A DNA stretch of 64,000 nt from an uncultured Chloroflexota bacterium (lineage in GTDB: Bacteria; Chloroflexota; UBA11872; VXNJ01), in the NCBI GenBank assembly GCA_913043205.1, contig CAJWLF010000009.1:29420-93419 (forward strand), written 5' to 3'. A model generated the notes under the pieces. The model was not told the DNA's origin and did not search any database. It saw only the letters and a program-made list of their open reading frames with translations. Shown here in pieces: positions 1 to 9,696 of the stretch (position 1 is its first letter; each line of letters starts with the position of its first letter). The position numbers and the translations under genes were made by a program.

Positions 1-300
1 TGTGCCACCAGGGATATCATCGAGTGTTACCCCTGACTGCTCTGCCAGTAGCACGAGCGCTTCCCTAAATTCTAGGTTTTGAATTTTCATTGTGAAGGTG
101 AATATGTCACCGCCTTCACCACATCCAAAACATTTATAGTTGTTAGATTCAGGGAACACAAAAAAAGATGGAGTCTTTTCTGTATGAAAAGGACATAATC
201 CACGGTGATTACGCCCGGCCTGCTTGAGCTGAACAGTACGACCTATCAATTCAACGGCACTCAAGCGGTCCTTTACGTCATCCACGACGCTAGATGCCAC
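1..300 (-). CDS. dnaG: DNA primase, N-terminal part (runs off the window)
   Basis: Synthesises RNA primers for replication. Reading leftward from a GTG at 300 gives 100 in-frame codons with no stop, so the gene continues past position 1. The translation carries the CHC2 zinc-binding domain typical of DnaG: CPFH near residue 40, then CFGC about 20 residues on, followed by GEGGDIFTF. The start is chosen because AGGAG lies 7 nt upstream of the GTG (308-312). It is downstream of and co-directional with ppdK across an 86-bp gap. Family identity is clear; the catalytic TOPRIM domain is not in the window. Confidence 0.93.
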   Translation of the reverse strand, partial: MASSVVDDVKDRLSAVELIGRTVQLKQAGRNHRGLCPFHTEKTPSFFVFPESNNYKCFGCGEGGDIFTFTMKIQNLEFREALVLLAEQSGVTLDDIPGGT

Positions 301-386
301 TTTTTTACTCCTATAGTCGATTCTGTCAACTGCTTTTGATAATTACCGTTATTGTCATTTTGGCATGTATGGATACTCAGTTTAAT

Positions 387-3044
387 TTAGACGTCTGCGG
401 GCGGCGCTTTACCAATTGCTGCATGGGAAGCTGCAATCCGGGCTACGGGAACTCGATAGGGTGAACAACTGACGTAATCAAGCCCTAGCTCGTGACAGAA
501 ATGCACAGAATCAGGATCTCCTCCATGCTCTCCACAAATTCCTATCTCAATATCGGACCGTGCCGCTCTTCCTTTTTCGACTGCTATTTTCATTAGCTCG
601 CCGACTCCGCTATTGTCCAATACTTGGAATGGATTGGCAGGCAATATTCCATCTTCAACGTATTTGAGAAGAAATTTGCCTTCGGCATCGTCCCTGCTTA
701 TCCCGTAAGTTGTCTGAGTTAGATCATTAGTTCCAAAACTAAAAAACTCTGCCTGTTTTGCTATTTCATCCGCAGTCAAGCATGCGCGCGGCACTTCCAT
801 CATGGTTCCAAATTTAAAGCTAACCTCAACTCCGTGTTCATTCTGTACGGTTAATGCGGTATTTCGAAGCCTATTTTCTACCTCCAGTAATTCATTGATG
901 TGTCCCACCAAAGGAATCATGATTTCAGGTTTGGCTTCTACCCCATCTTGTTTGAGTTCAATTGCAGATTCGATTATTGCTCTGACTTGCATCTCATATA
1001 CTTCAGGGTAGACGATGCCTAGGCGACATCCTCTAAGTCCGAGCATTGGGTTGGCCTCATGCAAATCTCGAGCTCGGGCAAGCATGCGTTCTGCTTCTTT
1101 TAGTGCATTGTGTTTCCCTGCAGCACGTAGTCCGTCCAAATCCGACTCTATGTCGTGGATACTGTGGAGGAACTCGTGGAGTGGAGGGTCCAACAACCGT
1201 ATTATTACGGGCAAACCGTGCATAGCCTTCAAGATACCTTTGAAGTCTGAGCGTTGAATTGGAAGCAGTTGGTCAAGTGACGATTGTCGCCCTTTCTCAT
1301 CTGCTGCCAGAATCATTTCTTGCACTATTGGTAGACGATCACCTTCTCGGAACATATGCTCTGTGCGGCAGAGCCCTATTCCAGTTGCGCCATTGTTGCG
1401 TGCCAACAAGGCCTCTTCTGGGGTGTCGGCATTGGCCCATACATCTAACTTCCGAGTAGAATCGGCCCACTCTAATAGTGTTTCAAGATCATCGGTAATC
1501 TCGCCCTTTATCAGAGGGGCTTCCCCTAAAATGATATTGCCAGTTGTTCCGTCTACGGTGATCAAGTCACCTTGATTCACAGTAATTTCACCGACTTGAA
1601 AAGATTTGTCTTTTAGGTTCACTTTGATCTCTTCACATCCCACTACTGCTGGCAATCCTAGCTGTCTTGCAACTATTGCTGCATGGCTGGTGGCTCCTCC
1701 ACGTGCTGTCAGAATAGCTTTTGATGCGACCATTCCGTGAAAATCATCAGGAGATGTTTCTGGTCGGACTAGAATGACTGCTTGTCCAGAACGACCTAAT
1801 TCATCGGCTTCGTCTGCCGTAAAGATGGCTTGTCCACTCGCAGCGCCAGGAGATGCATTCAACCCTGTCGCTGCTGGGGAGATATCAGCGACGGGGTCTA
1901 CCTGAGGATGAAGAACCGCGTTTACTTGTTCCGCCTCTACCCGTTCTAGAGCAGTTCGCTTATCGATCAACCCTTCCCCGACCATGTCTACTGCGATCTT
2001 GACCGCTGCTCTAGGACTTCGCTTCCCGGCTCGCGTTTGTAGCATAAATAGCTCACCTGACTCTATGGTGAATTCTAGATCTTGCATTTCCTTATAGTGG
2101 TTTTCGAGTTGGTTAGCATATGTCAGAAACTGGTCGTAAACATCGGGCATGATGTCTTGTAGAGTTTGGATTTTTTCCGGGGTCCGAACCCCTGCTACTA
2201 CGTCCTCTCCCTGAGCGTTTAACAAATATTCGCCAAACAGAACCTTTTCTCCAGTGATTGAGTCTCTAGTGAATGCCACTCCAGTGCCTGAATTAGCTCC
2301 CATGTTTCCGAAGACCATTGTTTGTACATTCACTGCAGTCCCCCAATCATGAGGAAGATTGTTTGCCGCTCTGTAATCCATAGCGCGCTTGCCGTACCAA
2401 GAATCAAACACTGCTCTAACTGCGCCCATTAATTGCTCATAGGGAGAATCAGGGAACTCCATGTCGGTCTCGGTTTTTACTAGTGTTTTAAAATCGCCTG
2501 TTAGGGATTGCCATTCTTCGGCGGTTAATTCTGTATCACCGCTTTTCCCAAGTTTTAGTTTGTGTTCAGTTATGAGTTCTTCGAACTGGTGGCTTTCCAC
2601 ACCTAGAACGATAGAACCATAACCCTGTATAAACCTTCGATAAGAATCCCAAGCAAATCTGTCATCTCCAGTACGAGTCGCCAGCCCTTGGAGTGTTTCG
2701 GCATTAAGGCCCAGGTTTAGCACAGTATCCATCATCCCTGGCATCGAAGCTCTAGCCCCTGACCGTACGGATACTAGTAAAGGATTCGAATTGTTCCCGA
2801 ACCCACGACCAGTCTGCTTTTCTATTGTTGCTAAAGAGGCTTGTATCTGGTCTGCTAGGCCTTCAGGTTCATTTTTATCGTTAGCAAAATAGTCTAAACA
2901 TGCTTCTGTCGTGATAGTGAAACCCGGAGGGACTGGCATGCCTGCTTTGGTCATTTCTGCGCTGCCAGCGCCTTTCCCTCCCAGAAGGTTCCTCATGGAC
3001 TCAGAGCCTTCGCTGAATAGGTAGACCCACTTGTTATCACTCAT
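387..3044 (-). CDS. ppdK: Pyruvate, phosphate dikinase
   Basis: Interconverts pyruvate, ATP and phosphate with phosphoenolpyruvate, AMP and pyrophosphate in cytosolic carbon metabolism. The 885-residue length fits the family. Visible are the N-terminal nucleotide-binding domain (LLGGKGAGSAEMT, SVRSGARASMPGMMDT), the swivelling phosphohistidine domain (GGATSHAAIVARQLG, with the catalytic His) and the C-terminal PEP-binding barrel (GLCRTEHMF, MIPLVG, GICGEHGGDP). The frame opens at a TTG at 3098, but the ATG at 3044 (MSDNKWVYLF) is preferred: it has GGAGG about 11 nt upstream and matches usual family N-termini. PEP made here could feed the shikimate operon at 20884-25679; that link is inference. 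Confidence 0.95.
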   Translation of the reverse strand: MSDNKWVYLFSEGSESMRNLLGGKGAGSAEMTKAGMPVPPGFTITTEACLDYFANDKNEPEGLADQIQASLATIEKQTGRGFGNNSNPLLVSVRSGARASMPGMMDTVLNLGLNAETLQGLATRTGDDRFAWDSYRRFIQGYGSIVLGVESHQFEELITEHKLKLGKSGDTELTAEEWQSLTGDFKTLVKTETDMEFPDSPYEQLMGAVRAVFDSWYGKRAMDYRAANNLPHDWGTAVNVQTMVFGNMGANSGTGVAFTRDSITGEKVLFGEYLLNAQGEDVVAGVRTPEKIQTLQDIMPDVYDQFLTYANQLENHYKEMQDLEFTIESGELFMLQTRAGKRSPRAAVKIAVDMVGEGLIDKRTALERVEAEQVNAVLHPQVDPVADISPAATGLNASPGAASGQAIFTADEADELGRSGQAVILVRPETSPDDFHGMVASKAILTARGGATSHAAIVARQLGLPAVVGCEEIKVNLKDKSFQVGEITVNQGDLITVDGTTGNIILGEAPLIKGEITDDLETLLEWADSTRKLDVWANADTPEEALLARNNGATGIGLCRTEHMFREGDRLPIVQEMILAADEKGRQSSLDQLLPIQRSDFKGILKAMHGLPVIIRLLDPPLHEFLHSIHDIESDLDGLRAAGKHNALKEAERMLARARDLHEANPMLGLRGCRLGIVYPEVYEMQVRAIIESAIELKQDGVEAKPEIMIPLVGHINELLEVENRLRNTALTVQNEHGVEVSFKFGTMMEVPRACLTADEIAKQAEFFSFGTNDLTQTTYGISRDDAEGKFLLKYVEDGILPANPFQVLDNSGVGELMKIAVEKGRAARSDIEIGICGEHGGDPDSVHFCHELGLDYVSCSPYRVPVARIAASHAAIGKAPPADV

Positions 3045-3192
3045 GCCAGATATATCCTCCGAAAATTGGTTGTGTGCAGGAATTGCTTTAGGATGCAATT
3101 AGATTAGGCTCCCCAAAACACTGTATACGCTAATAGTGTAGTTCAGTACGGGCTCTGTGCGTACAAATCATTTTGAAGGATGGTGTTACTGA

Positions 3193-4341
3193 ATGTCTAC
3201 TGCTCGTATTGCTATCACTGCCAGTCACTTCTGTGTGGACTATATTGGTATTACCGCCAATATGCTTTACCCAATTCTTGCAGTGTCTTTGGGGTTGAGT
3301 CTGTCTCAAGTTGGAATAGCAGCAGGAACGACGATCGCGGTGAATGGCACATCAAATTTGTTTTTTGGACTGCTCAGCGATCGTGTAAGTTTTCGGCCAA
3401 TAATTGTTGGTGGCATAGTGCTCCAGGGAACCATGATCGCATTGCTGGCACGAAGCCCCAGCTATACTTGGATGATGGTGATCTTAGTCGGGTTAGGTGT
3501 TGGGTCTGGAGCCTATCATCCGGTTGCTATTGCTATAGCAAACAAGATTGTTGCCCGAGGTAAGGGTGTGTCACTGGGTGTGTTTTTTCTTGCTGGGAAT
3601 ATGGGGATGGCTGTAAGCCCAGCCGTAGCGGGATTAGTACTATACTCGTCGGATTTTGTGGGGTCGCAATACACGAGCGTGTTGACTATCGTCAGTATAG
3701 TAATTGCTGCTGGGCTACTGCTTGCTGTTCGTGGCACAGAGATTGAATTCCATTCTTCCACTGGTGAAGCAAACGTATCACATGATTGGTACAATTTATT
3801 CATGCTAGGGTTGGTAATATTGATGAGGGGTCTGGCTTTTGGTGGCGCGCTGGTGTTTCTCCCATTCCTATATCACGCTGTAGAGCAACCGTCCGTTGCA
3901 GGACTAGCGTTAGCGTTTTTTGTTGGAGGATTTGCTTTGGGCACCTTTGCCGGCGGTGCGCTTTCTGATTTTGCTGAAGTCAAATTGCTTGTCGTGTGCG
4001 CATTTGTTTTCGCAGCACCGTTCTTGTTACTTGCTGCATGGATCCCTGGTTCTGGGCTGTCGATTGCCGCTGGGTGCATAGCTGGTCTGGCTATGGGAGC
4101 TTCGCAGACTCCTACGGTATTGGCCGTACAGAACAATCTGCCTAAATTTATTGGAACAGCATCAGGGTTGGGCATTGGGGCTACTTTTGTTTCGCAGGGG
4201 TTAGGGGGAGTGGTTACTGGATTCTTGTCCGAAAGTTTTGGCGTCTTTTTTGCACTAGTGGTTTTAGCAATGTTCCTAGTCGCTGGCCTCATAACGTCGA
4301 TAATCCTTCCAGAAGCAATTTGGGATGCTGGAAATAGCTGA
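3193..4341 (+). CDS. MFS transporter, fosmidomycin-resistance-like
   Basis: A 382-residue integral membrane protein with about 11-12 hydrophobic segments, the length expected of a major facilitator. The loop after segment 2 has the MFS signature region (LLSDRVSFRP), and the N-terminus (ASHFCVDYIG) resembles the FsmA/fosmidomycin-resistance subgroup. The substrate cannot be read from sequence. It is transcribed divergently from ppdK, with 148 bp between them. Its TGA at 4339-4341 directly abuts the stop of the convergent gene, leaving no room for a separate terminator. Confidence 0.8.
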   Translation: MSTARIAITASHFCVDYIGITANMLYPILAVSLGLSLSQVGIAAGTTIAVNGTSNLFFGLLSDRVSFRPIIVGGIVLQGTMIALLARSPSYTWMMVILVGLGVGSGAYHPVAIAIANKIVARGKGVSLGVFFLAGNMGMAVSPAVAGLVLYSSDFVGSQYTSVLTIVSIVIAAGLLLAVRGTEIEFHSSTGEANVSHDWYNLFMLGLVILMRGLAFGGALVFLPFLYHAVEQPSVAGLALAFFVGGFALGTFAGGALSDFAEVKLLVVCAFVFAAPFLLLAAWIPGSGLSIAAGCIAGLAMGASQTPTVLAVQNNLPKFIGTASGLGIGATFVSQGLGGVVTGFLSESFGVFFALVVLAMFLVAGLITSIILPEAIWDAGNS

Positions 4342-5067
4342 TTATCTATTCTTGGCGTTATGAAACATTGACTGTCGTAGGACCAGCGATACAAATTTTG
4401 GTAGTGCCAACATGCGTTTCCAGCGCTTTGGTTGCTTATAGAGACGGAATCCCCATTCAAGACCGAGTTTTCTCAGCACGACTGGTGCTCGTTTGACATG
4501 ACCTGACAAGTAGTCAAAACTGCCGCCTACCCCAATGCATATAGATGCATTTAACTGTGCTTTGTTTCGAGCTATCCATAATTCTTGAGTTGGCGCTCCA
4601 AATGCGACTAACAAAATATCTGGATCTGCTAGATTGATTTTGCTGACCGTTTTTTGGTCCATTCTGCTGTCTGCGTCTACAGACAAGTATCCGGCAATAG
4701 TGGCTTGAGGATAAATTTGCAATAAGTTGGTTGCGGCTCTTTCGGCTATACCGCGTTCAGCGCCTAAAAAATACATCGATGGCCAATTTCCACTTGAAGC
4801 TTTTGCAATTTCCTGAATCAAATCAACACCGGTGATACGTTCGGGCAATTTGCTGCCCAACAATATAGAGGCGCCGATTATGCCGACCCCATCAGCGACG
4901 TTCAAGTCTCCATTTCTAAGGACTGACTGAAATTTTGTGTTCCGTTGCGCTTGAACGATGAATTCTGGATTTACAGTGTGTACTGTTTTTGTGTCAGACC
5001 CTTTGGCCGAAGCCAATATCCACGACACAGCTTCCTCCATGCGAAGGTTGCTGATAGGGATACCCAA
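4342..5067 (-). CDS. WecG/TagA/CpsF-family glycosyltransferase
   Basis: A GT26-family enzyme that typically adds ManNAc or a related sugar to an undecaprenyl-linked acceptor during cell-surface glycan assembly. Family motifs are visible across 241 residues: ADGVGIIGA, PERITGVDLI, FLGAERGIAERAA, and the C-terminal block DILLVAFGAPTQELWI to KRAPVVLRKLGLEW. The only conventional start in this frame is TTG at 5067; no ATG or GTG lies between it and an upstream stop. The codons just before it also fit the family (ILGIPI), so a non-standard upstream start is possible. It follows a GT9 glycosyltransferase on the same strand, 28 bp apart. Confidence 0.85.
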   Translation of the reverse strand: MGIPISNLRMEEAVSWILASAKGSDTKTVHTVNPEFIVQAQRNTKFQSVLRNGDLNVADGVGIIGASILLGSKLPERITGVDLIQEIAKASSGNWPSMYFLGAERGIAERAATNLLQIYPQATIAGYLSVDADSRMDQKTVSKINLADPDILLVAFGAPTQELWIARNKAQLNASICIGVGGSFDYLSGHVKRAPVVLRKLGLEWGFRLYKQPKRWKRMLALPKFVSLVLRQSMFHNAKNR

Positions 5068-5095
5068 GATGGGTTGAGTTGAAAATCCTATTGTT

Positions 5096-6313
5096 TCACT
5101 CCTGAACTAGTTGTTTCAAAATAGAGTGCACAGCTTCCATCACTAAATGAGGTTCTATCCATTGCATGCACAGTTGGTCACCATATGCGCATGATGCGGG
5201 TTCTTGTAGGTTGTAGCAAGGGCTGCAGGGTATATTGGCCCTTACTACCTCAGATGTCCTTCCATAAGGGCCGCTTAGCGTTGGGTCTGTCGGTCCATAT
5301 ATTCCCACTACTGGGGTGCCGAGCGAGCTTGCTAAATGAAGCGGGCCACTGTCTCCCGATACGAATAAATCCACTTTATCTAGGATAGCTGCTAACTGAG
5401 GAATAGACGTGCTCCCTGCTAGCTGGTTGTGTTGTTTTGACAGGCCACGCAAAATATTCTCGCCTATCTGAATATCCGCAGGTCCGCCGACGGTGATAAG
5501 GTGGAAATGTGCGCGGTCAAGTCTCTCCGCAAGTTGTCGCCAAAATTTTGTAGGCCATCGTTTTGCGTCACCGGTCCGTGCTCCCGGGTGGAGAGCGATA
5601 ATTTCTGTTGAACATTCTGGCATTACTGATTCAGCCCACAAGGATTCGCCTTCTGGAATTTTTACGAGGTTGTTCGCAAGGTCGATGTTATCCGTCATGG
5701 ACAAACCTCTAACCCACTCTATTTCGTGCTTGATTCCGTCAGATCGTTTACCGGCTAGAGCTACATCGAAGTGTCCGGTGGATGCTTCAGAGCCATATCC
5801 AATTCTCCATTTAGCCCCACTAAATCCAGTTATCGTCCCAGATAAAGGTCCATACAATGAAATTGCTATGTCGAAGTGTTGGTTGCGAATTTTTGTAATT
5901 ACCTCGCCAAATGCCAACCATTTGTCGGGTCTCCAACCTGTTTGGATATGCGTGATTGCGGGCGCGTCTGCCTCAATGATTTCGTCTATATAAGGACAAA
6001 GCCTGGCGATTGTGGCAGATTCTGGTGTCGTAGCAAATGACACCGATATGTCTGGGAACAGTTCCTTAAGGTCGGCGGCCAATGCTAGAGACATTACGGT
6101 ATCCCCAAGTACATCGAAGCGTACCAGAAGGACCTTCTCAGGAGCATCATCAAAAGGCCATAGAGTGTTGCCTCCACGAGTGATGGATGCATGACTAGTG
6201 TTCCGGGCGGATATGCCGCCCAGCAGTGGTTGAATCAATCTGGTTATAACTCGTTTGCTGGCTCGTTTCATAGAGCCTGCTGACGATTGAAGGGTTTTGT
6301 GTCTATCACTCAT
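5096..6313 (-). CDS. Glycosyltransferase family 9 (heptosyltransferase-like)
   Basis: ADP-heptose:LPS heptosyltransferase-type fold, 405 residues, acting on the cytoplasmic side in envelope glycan synthesis. The two-domain GT9 pattern is seen: KVLLVRFDVLGDTVMSL at about residue 58, then HPGARTGDAKRWPTKFW, and the donor-site block FVSGDSGPLHLASSLGTPVVGIYGPTDP. About 55 residues precede the conserved core. Its ATG overlaps the stop of folC (ATGAGTGA), so it is probably co-transcribed with folK and folC. The actual donor sugar is unknown, and heptose should not be assumed in a possibly monoderm lineage. Confidence 0.85.
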   Translation of the reverse strand: MSDRHKTLQSSAGSMKRASKRVITRLIQPLLGGISARNTSHASITRGGNTLWPFDDAPEKVLLVRFDVLGDTVMSLALAADLKELFPDISVSFATTPESATIARLCPYIDEIIEADAPAITHIQTGWRPDKWLAFGEVITKIRNQHFDIAISLYGPLSGTITGFSGAKWRIGYGSEASTGHFDVALAGKRSDGIKHEIEWVRGLSMTDNIDLANNLVKIPEGESLWAESVMPECSTEIIALHPGARTGDAKRWPTKFWRQLAERLDRAHFHLITVGGPADIQIGENILRGLSKQHNQLAGSTSIPQLAAILDKVDLFVSGDSGPLHLASSLGTPVVGIYGPTDPTLSGPYGRTSEVVRANIPCSPCYNLQEPASCAYGDQLCMQWIEPHLVMEAVHSILKQLVQE

Positions 6314-7622
6314 CTGGCATCACTTCAGGGAATGATACAGTGTGAGGGTCTGTATCATCGTGCAAGCGTAGAGCTTCTCGCGCTTCTGCTGCTAGGTACA
6401 TGCTACCTGTCACTACAACTCCGGTGCTCTCACCCTTGTGGCTGGTGGCAATTTTGAGAGCCTGTTCTACCTTTTTCTCAATAACACACGGAATACCGTG
6501 CCTTTGAGCCAGGTTATAGATCCGGTCAGGATCCATAGCCTTCGAATGATGCGATTTACAAGCAATAATACTGGCCACCTTCCCAGCAATGCTATTAAGA
6601 ATCCTATCCACTTCTTTGTCATAGCTGCAGCCAAATATTAGGGTCAGTGGTTTGTTGGGGCGAAGTTCATCGGCTGTAGCAATAGTGTGGTTGATGGAAT
6701 TTACCGTGTGTGCAGAGTCGATTATTAACAAGGGGTCATTTGTGACGATCTCGCATCTTGCTGGTAGAGAAAACGATCGTACAGTACTCATCAGTGTTTT
6801 GTGAGGAACGGTTAAACCCTGATCGACATCGACCAAAATGTCTAGTGCTTTTGTTACAACAGCAGCATTGATGCGATTGTGCATGCCAATTACGTCCTTG
6901 CTCCAATAACTTATATCTGAATTTGTGACTAAGTCTATGGGGGCATTGAGCTGAGCGGCTATGTCTTGTATCGAGGTCATAGCCTTATCTAATTGAGGGG
7001 CAGTGATCACAGGAGTAAATGGTTTAATGATTCCTGCTTTTTCATATGCTATTTGCTCAATATGTGTTCCGAGGATACTAGTGTGTTCTAGTTCTATCGG
7101 GGTGATGACGCTTAACTTTGGCGTTATCACATTGGTGGCGTCCAACCTGCCTCCCAAGCCGACTTCGATTATGGCCACATCAACATTCATTTCTGAGAAA
7201 TGCTTAAACGCAGCTACTGTTGTCAGTTCGTATGTGGTAGGAACAAATGTTTTTTGACTCTGTCTTGCACATTCCGTCAACGTCGATTTAGTCTTTTTGG
7301 CTAAGTTCGTGAAATTTAGTTCGCTGATTGGATTCAGGCCGATCTGAATCCGCTCTCGAAATGTGTGAAGATGAGGTTGGGTGAACAATCCAGTCTTATA
7401 TCCGGACCTGTGTAGGGCTTCAGCAAGCATGTGGCATGTAGACCCTTTGCCTTTGCTGCCTGCTACATGAATGAGAAACAGATCCTTTTCTGGGTTGCCC
7501 ATATAGTTGAGCATAGAGTTTGTTTTTTCAAGGCCAAAGCCAGTAGCTGTCTTGTTGAATCCAACCCCTCGTTCCCAATCGGAAAAACTGTAGAAAAATG
7601 CTAATGCTTCTGGGTAATTCAT
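6306..7622 (-). CDS. folC: Folylpolyglutamate synthase / dihydrofolate synthase
   Basis: Adds glutamate to folates, and often also to dihydropteroate, using ATP. The 438-residue product shows the Mur-ligase-type P-loop GSKGKGST at about residue 50, the FTQPHL motif, GLGGRLDATN and the C-terminal ligase segment with LIIDSAH. The frame is open further upstream, but MNYPEALAFF at 7622 gives the normal N-terminus and starts 8 bp after the folK stop. It sits between folK and a GT9 gene in a tight same-strand cluster. Confidence 0.93.
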   Translation of the reverse strand: MNYPEALAFFYSFSDWERGVGFNKTATGFGLEKTNSMLNYMGNPEKDLFLIHVAGSKGKGSTCHMLAEALHRSGYKTGLFTQPHLHTFRERIQIGLNPISELNFTNLAKKTKSTLTECARQSQKTFVPTTYELTTVAAFKHFSEMNVDVAIIEVGLGGRLDATNVITPKLSVITPIELEHTSILGTHIEQIAYEKAGIIKPFTPVITAPQLDKAMTSIQDIAAQLNAPIDLVTNSDISYWSKDVIGMHNRINAAVVTKALDILVDVDQGLTVPHKTLMSTVRSFSLPARCEIVTNDPLLIIDSAHTVNSINHTIATADELRPNKPLTLIFGCSYDKEVDRILNSIAGKVASIIACKSHHSKAMDPDRIYNLAQRHGIPCVIEKKVEQALKIATSHKGESTGVVVTGSMYLAAEAREALRLHDDTDPHTVSFPEVMPDE

Positions 7623-7630
7623 TATCAATA

Positions 7631-8170
7631 TTAGCCTGATTTCCAGCCGGGATGGTCCAGGCTTTTTTCTACTGCAGACCGTCTCCGCCAAATGCGCACA
7701 GTGTCGGTGCAAGATAGCTTTTCTGCGAGATTAGTCGGAGTTCCGAGTATTCCAGGTATTTTTAGGTCCGGAGCGATTTCGGATAAGGGCGCGCATACAA
7801 ATAATCTTTTTTCTATTAATGTGTGTGGTATCTGAAGTCTTGGTTCATCTACAAATTGATTCCCAAACGTAAGTATGTCGATGTCTATGAGGCGTGGTCC
7901 CCAACGGTCTGAAGGAATGCGCCCTAAATCTGACTCTATCTGCTTTATCGTTTTTAGTAGCCCGATAGGATTGGTAACAACGTCGACTACACAAATGGTG
8001 TTCAAGAATGATGATTGATTCGTGTTGCCCCAAGGCTCGGTCTCATATACAGAAGCGACTGCTACAGGTGAATAATGGGTTGCTAGCGAATTCAGACCTT
8101 GTACGAGCATGCCATATCGGTCGCCTATGTTGGAACCAAGTCCCAAAAAGCAACGTATTGATGAATTCAT
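7631..8170 (-). CDS. folK: 2-amino-4-hydroxy-6-hydroxymethyldihydropteridine pyrophosphokinase
   Basis: Transfers pyrophosphate from ATP to the pterin in folate synthesis. Typical motifs are seen: FLGLGSNIGDR at the N-terminus, VYETEPWG, FLNTICVV, and the signature DRWGPRLIDIDILTFG followed by PHTLIEKRLFVCAPL. At 179 residues it is slightly longer than the roughly 160-residue norm, through a C-terminal tail. It is the first gene of a folK-folC-GT9-GT26 run. The HPPK/FolK assignment is firm. Confidence 0.94.
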   Translation of the reverse strand: MNSSIRCFLGLGSNIGDRYGMLVQGLNSLATHYSPVAVASVYETEPWGNTNQSSFLNTICVVDVVTNPIGLLKTIKQIESDLGRIPSDRWGPRLIDIDILTFGNQFVDEPRLQIPHTLIEKRLFVCAPLSEIAPDLKIPGILGTPTNLAEKLSCTDTVRIWRRRSAVEKSLDHPGWKSG

Positions 8171-8388
8171 GACAACACTCCGATAAAGTGGGATTACCTG
8201 ATTATCCCAGATGTGACCTGTCGAAGCTCGTTTAAGATTGATAATGTAGGGTTTGTGTCAGACATGATGGTCAGAATTATTCAGAGAAAGGTAATCCAAT
8301 TTCTCGGTATCAGACAATTATTCACCACAAATGGCTGGGGCGACTATGGGGGGTCGGGCTGCAGATAATAGCGATTCTTCTGATAAGC

Positions 8389-9696
8389 TTGGCAGTTTTG
8401 AACTTGTCCACGATATGGCTTTTTGTCGTTGTTACGTGTTTGGTTATTGGGGTGTGTTGTTTCTACATGAATCTTCATTCAATTGCTAGTTTGCACCCAG
8501 CTACAGGCATGGTTTTAGTCATAATGACGATGCCGTTTCAATCAGTGATATCGATAAATTTGTTTTCGTTGTCAATGACTCTAACTGAACTGGCTACCGT
8601 TTTTGCGCTTTTTTGGATGCTTGCATATAGGAAAGGTATCCCACTAAGAATTACTGTACATGCATTGCCGGCAATTTTGGTTATTGGCTATTTAACTTTG
8701 AATGCGGGTTGGGCCTCTGATTCTGTTAGTGCTCTCAAGGAATTATTCAAATGGCTGCAAGTGTTTATTGTTGCATTTGTTGTGGCTGATTTAGCGAGAA
8801 CCTATAGGGATATCAAACCTATGGCTATCGCGGCTGCACTAGTGCTCTTGTTAGAAGCAACTCTGGGTGGAGTTCAAGCAATGTTTGGAATAGGGCCAGA
8901 TTCGTTTCGCGTTGGTCCGATCATCCGAGCCTATGGGACATTTGAACAGCCCAATCCCTATGGGGGATTTTTAGCGTTGCATATTCCGGTTGCGCTTCTT
9001 GCAGTTTGGGTCCTGAAGGGAGGGCACCGTGTTTCAGCAGCTTTGATCTTGTTTGCGTCGATTCTAGCATTGACCTTGTCTCTGTCGAGAGGAGCTTTTT
9101 TAGCGGCGATTGTTGGATCAATAATAGTGGCAGGACTCATCAGCCGTAAATTTAGGATGGGGGCAGTGGTAAGTCTGCTATTAGCTTCCGTAACACTTTC
9201 CATTCTCTTCGCATATGTAGATCTGAATCTCAATAGGTTGCTTGCAGTATTTGTGGCCGACTTATACGAAGTGTTCAATTCAATCACTCCAGAAAATTAT
9301 GCTGTTAATCAAAGGCTCGCCTTCTGGGCCGCTGCGTTGAGCATGGTAGTTGACAATCCAATAAGTGGTGTTGGGTTAGGAGGTTTTGTAACCCACTATC
9401 CAGAATATGCCAGTTACTTATGGCAAGAACCCCTTGGACATGCTCACAACATATACTTGAACTTGCTGGCTGAAACTGGATTGATCGGGCTGCTTTTATT
9501 CGTGGGTTTTGCTCTTCATCTTTGTGGGCTAGGGTTGTTTAACAATCGTAATTGGATTTCATTGGCTGGATTGGGAGCATTTAGCGTTTATCTGACACAT
9601 GGTGTAGTTGACAATATTATGGTGGGTGGGATCGGAGTGTATATAGGAGCAAGTATGGGTTTTCTCTTGCACCCAGTATTGGCCGTGGACATTTGA
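8389..9696 (+). CDS. O-antigen ligase / Wzy-like membrane protein
   Basis: A polytopic membrane protein of at least 435 residues with about 11 hydrophobic segments. It carries the Wzy_C/WaaL-type features: a periplasmic-loop region LSRGAFLA, and later NPISGVGLGGF to GHAHNIYLNLLAETGLIGLLLF. Such proteins join or polymerise lipid-linked glycans on the outer face of the membrane. The start is uncertain. TTG at 8389 is the first conventional codon, but the frame is open back to 8245 and reads as plausible protein (a basic stretch, then a hydrophobic one). An ATT at 8299 has AAAGG 7 nt upstream. Its stop overlaps the next gene's TTG. Confidence 0.8.
   Translation: MAVLNLSTIWLFVVVTCLVIGVCCFYMNLHSIASLHPATGMVLVIMTMPFQSVISINLFSLSMTLTELATVFALFWMLAYRKGIPLRITVHALPAILVIGYLTLNAGWASDSVSALKELFKWLQVFIVAFVVADLARTYRDIKPMAIAAALVLLLEATLGGVQAMFGIGPDSFRVGPIIRAYGTFEQPNPYGGFLALHIPVALLAVWVLKGGHRVSAALILFASILALTLSLSRGAFLAAIVGSIIVAGLISRKFRMGAVVSLLLASVTLSILFAYVDLNLNRLLAVFVADLYEVFNSITPENYAVNQRLAFWAAALSMVVDNPISGVGLGGFVTHYPEYASYLWQEPLGHAHNIYLNLLAETGLIGLLLFVGFALHLCGLGLFNNRNWISLAGLGAFSVYLTHGVVDNIMVGGIGVYIGASMGFLLHPVLAVDI

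Noticed and set aside
3873..4460. 195-codon - strand frame opposite the MFS gene
   Set aside because: Mirror of a transmembrane-coding gene and overlaps the GT26 gene; Ala/Pro/Asn-rich without motifs.
8264..8368. 34-codon frame starting ATGATG before the ligase gene
   Set aside because: No ribosome site, and the overlapping ligase frame looks more protein-like; kept only as a possible frameshift clue.
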